NCBI GenBank assembly: GCA_041568735.1
Contig: JBFFZG010000004.1
Location: forward strand, 1-43,641
Direction: 5' to 3'
From: WTJY01 sp041568735
Lineage (GTDB): Bacteria > Chloroflexota > Anaerolineae > Promineifilales > Promineifilaceae
DNA: 43,641 bases
Shown in pieces: positions 42,351 to 43,641 of the stretch. The notes under the pieces are model-generated. The model saw only the letters and a list, made by a program, of their open reading frames with translations, did no database searches and was not told where the DNA came from. Made by a program: the position numbers and the translations under genes. Each line of letters starts with the position of its first letter. The stretch's first letter is position 1.

Positions 42351-43364
42351 ATGAGCAAACCGAGAGTTTTCAGCGGCATCCAGCCGTCTGGCGATTTTCA
42401 GCTGGGCAACTACCTGGGAGCGGTCCGCAACTGGGTCGGAGGACAGGCGGAGAAAGAAAATTTCTTCTGCATCGTCGACCTCCACACTCTGACGCTGCCG
42501 CAGGATCCAGTTGAACTGCGAAAACGAACCCGGGCCCTGGCTGCCATCCTGATCGCTTCCGGGATCGACCCGGCCAGGAGCACCCTGTTCATTCAAAGCC
42601 ACGTGACGGCGCATGCCGAGGCCTGCTGGCTCCTAAACTGCCTGACGCCGCTGGGCTGGCTGTACCGGATGACCCAGTTCAAGGACAAGGCCGACAGGCA
42701 GGAATCCGTCTCTACCGGTCTCCTCGACTATCCCGTGCTGATGGCCGGCGACATCATTCTCTACGATGCCCATGAGGTGCCGGTCGGCGATGATCAGAAA
42801 CAGCACGTCGAGCTGGCCCGGGATATCGCCCAGCGCTTCAACCACATTTACGAGCAGGAATTCTTCGTCATTCCGGAACCGGTCATCCCCAAAGCCGGCG
42901 CGCGGGTGATGGGGCTGGATAATCCCGCCAACAAAATGTCCAAAAGCTACGCGCATATTCGCGGTCACGCGGTGCGGCTGCTGGACGATCCCAAGGAGAT
43001 CCTGCGCTCGTTCAAGCGGGCTGTCACCGACTCCGGACATGACATCGGCTTCTCAGATGATCCCGAAAAAGCCGGCGTGAACAACCTGCTGGGAATTTAT
43101 CGGGCGATCACCGAAAAGTCCGAAGACGATGTCCTGGCCGACTTTGCCGATGCCCGCGGGTATGGAGATCTCAAAGTGCGGGTCGCGGAGGTGGTGATCG
43201 AGGAGTTCCGGCCGATTCGGGCCCGCTACGAAGAGCTGATGGCCGACCCGGCCGAACTCGATCGCCTGCTCGCCCGCGGTGCGGCCCAGGCCCGGGCGAT
43301 CAGCGAACCGAAGCTGAATGAAATGAAGACTCTGATGGGACTGGTCCTGCCCAAGACAGGCTGA
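42351..43364 (+). CDS. trpS: Tryptophanyl-tRNA synthetase
   Basis: A 337-aa class I synthetase that charges tRNA-Trp. The HIGH-type motif reads PSGDFQLGNYLG (about 11-22) and the KMSKS motif is at about 195-199. VPVGDDQKQHVELARD is a TrpRS hallmark. The length is typical. GAGG is about 14 bases before the ATG. It sits inside the trp operon between trpE and trpG, so charging and synthesis are likely co-regulated. Confidence 0.95.
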   Translation: MSKPRVFSGIQPSGDFQLGNYLGAVRNWVGGQAEKENFFCIVDLHTLTLPQDPVELRKRTRALAAILIASGIDPARSTLFIQSHVTAHAEACWLLNCLTPLGWLYRMTQFKDKADRQESVSTGLLDYPVLMAGDIILYDAHEVPVGDDQKQHVELARDIAQRFNHIYEQEFFVIPEPVIPKAGARVMGLDNPANKMSKSYAHIRGHAVRLLDDPKEILRSFKRAVTDSGHDIGFSDDPEKAGVNNLLGIYRAITEKSEDDVLADFADARGYGDLKVRVAEVVIEEFRPIRARYEELMADPAELDRLLARGAAQARAISEPKLNEMKTLMGLVLPKTG

Positions 43365-43375
43365 AACGGCCGGAA

Positions 43376-43435
43376 GGGGACGGGAAACGGTGCGGTTCCC
43401 GATGGTCCGCGTGAAAGCCGTTCCCCGTTCCCTGT
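43376..43435 (+). other. Imperfect inverted repeat between trpS and trpG
   Basis: GGGGACGGGAAACGG (near 43376) can pair with CCGTTCCCCGTTCCC (near 43421), 13 of 15 positions, with a large loop that contains a smaller GC-rich hairpin. Possible weak terminator or mRNA structure. Confidence 0.4.
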
Positions 43436-43475
43436 TCTCCGGTCCCTCCTGAGATTCCGACTCCAAGGAACCCCC

Positions 43476-43641
43476 ATGGTCCTCGTCATCGACAACTACG
43501 ATTCTTTCACTTACAACATCGTCCAGTACCTGGGCGAACTGGGCCAGGACATCCAGGTCTACCGCAATGACCAGATTTCCCTGGAGGAAGTGCGCGCGCT
43601 CAATCCGGACCACATCATTGTCAGTCCCGGACCAGGGGACC
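43476..43641 (+). CDS. trpG: Anthranilate/para-aminobenzoate synthase glutamine amidotransferase, partial
   Basis: The first 55 codons of a class I glutamine amidotransferase, cut by the window edge. VLVIDNYDSFTYNIVQYL and the oxyanion motif SPGPGD are present; the catalytic Cys lies beyond the edge. AAGGAA precedes the ATG. The position after trpE and trpS favours TrpG over PabA, although one protein can serve both. Confidence 0.88.
   Translation, partial: MVLVIDNYDSFTYNIVQYLGELGQDIQVYRNDQISLEEVRALNPDHIIVSPGPGD

Overview
The window is about 43.6 kb of GC-rich bacterial chromosome, densely packed with short intergenic gaps. It looks like Chloroflexota, probably Anaerolineae or a relative. 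The grounds are lipoproteins and secreted proteins with Thr/Pro-rich linkers, a membrane Ser/Thr kinase with an NBR1-like Ig domain, paired CtpA proteases, a TrpB2-type tryptophan synthase, and the absence of any outer-membrane export gene. This placement is an inference from gene content. No insertion sequence, prophage, CRISPR array or rRNA was seen.

Layout. 1-4460: tail of an unidentified gene, a K+ channel/TrkA protein divergent from a PPK2 polyphosphate kinase, and a large membrane-anchored protein. 4461-9300: gyrB with promoter and terminator, a 620-base gap holding a nested hairpin and a LacI-like palindrome, then a NYN-nuclease protein with several winged-helix (LOTUS-like) domains. 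9301-16656: a PH-like membrane protein, hflX, a small membrane protein, an M20 peptidase, a class I aminotransferase, a DDAH-type hydrolase, a membrane protein and a LON-substrate-binding-domain protein. 16672-19279: a minus-strand operon of deoxynucleoside kinase, histidine kinase and response regulator with a recognisable promoter. 19302-23914: two convergent lipoproteins, a methyltransferase with miaB, and smpB. 23998-26760: two tandem S41 proteases. 26942-30427: obgE, nadD and an S26-like peptidase, then a tyrosine-recombinase-like protein that appears to have lost its catalytic residues. 30500-34497: a Ser/Thr kinase, a small beta-rich protein and a YprB-type exonuclease with TPR-like tail. 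34625-34698: tRNA-Pro(GGG). 34795-38631: a membrane protein, an anchored protein with a sortase-like but apparently inactive domain, and a secreted Calx-beta/PPC protein. 38814-end: a tryptophan operon with a T-box leader, trpB2-trpE-trpS-trpG (trpG cut by the window edge).

How the genes work together. The clearest unit is the trp operon: a TTGACA/extended -10 promoter, a T-box leader with a candidate UGG specifier and an intrinsic terminator, then TrpB2, anthranilate synthase subunits and tryptophanyl-tRNA synthetase, so biosynthesis and charging appear to share control by uncharged tRNA-Trp. Core housekeeping genes (gyrB, hflX, obgE, nadD, miaB, smpB) are interspersed with cell-surface and signalling genes. 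Vegetative promoters (TTGNNN or TCGAC, 17 bases, TATAAT-like) are readable in several gaps. At two or more genes the -10 box sits about 7 bases before the ATG, which predicts leaderless mRNAs.
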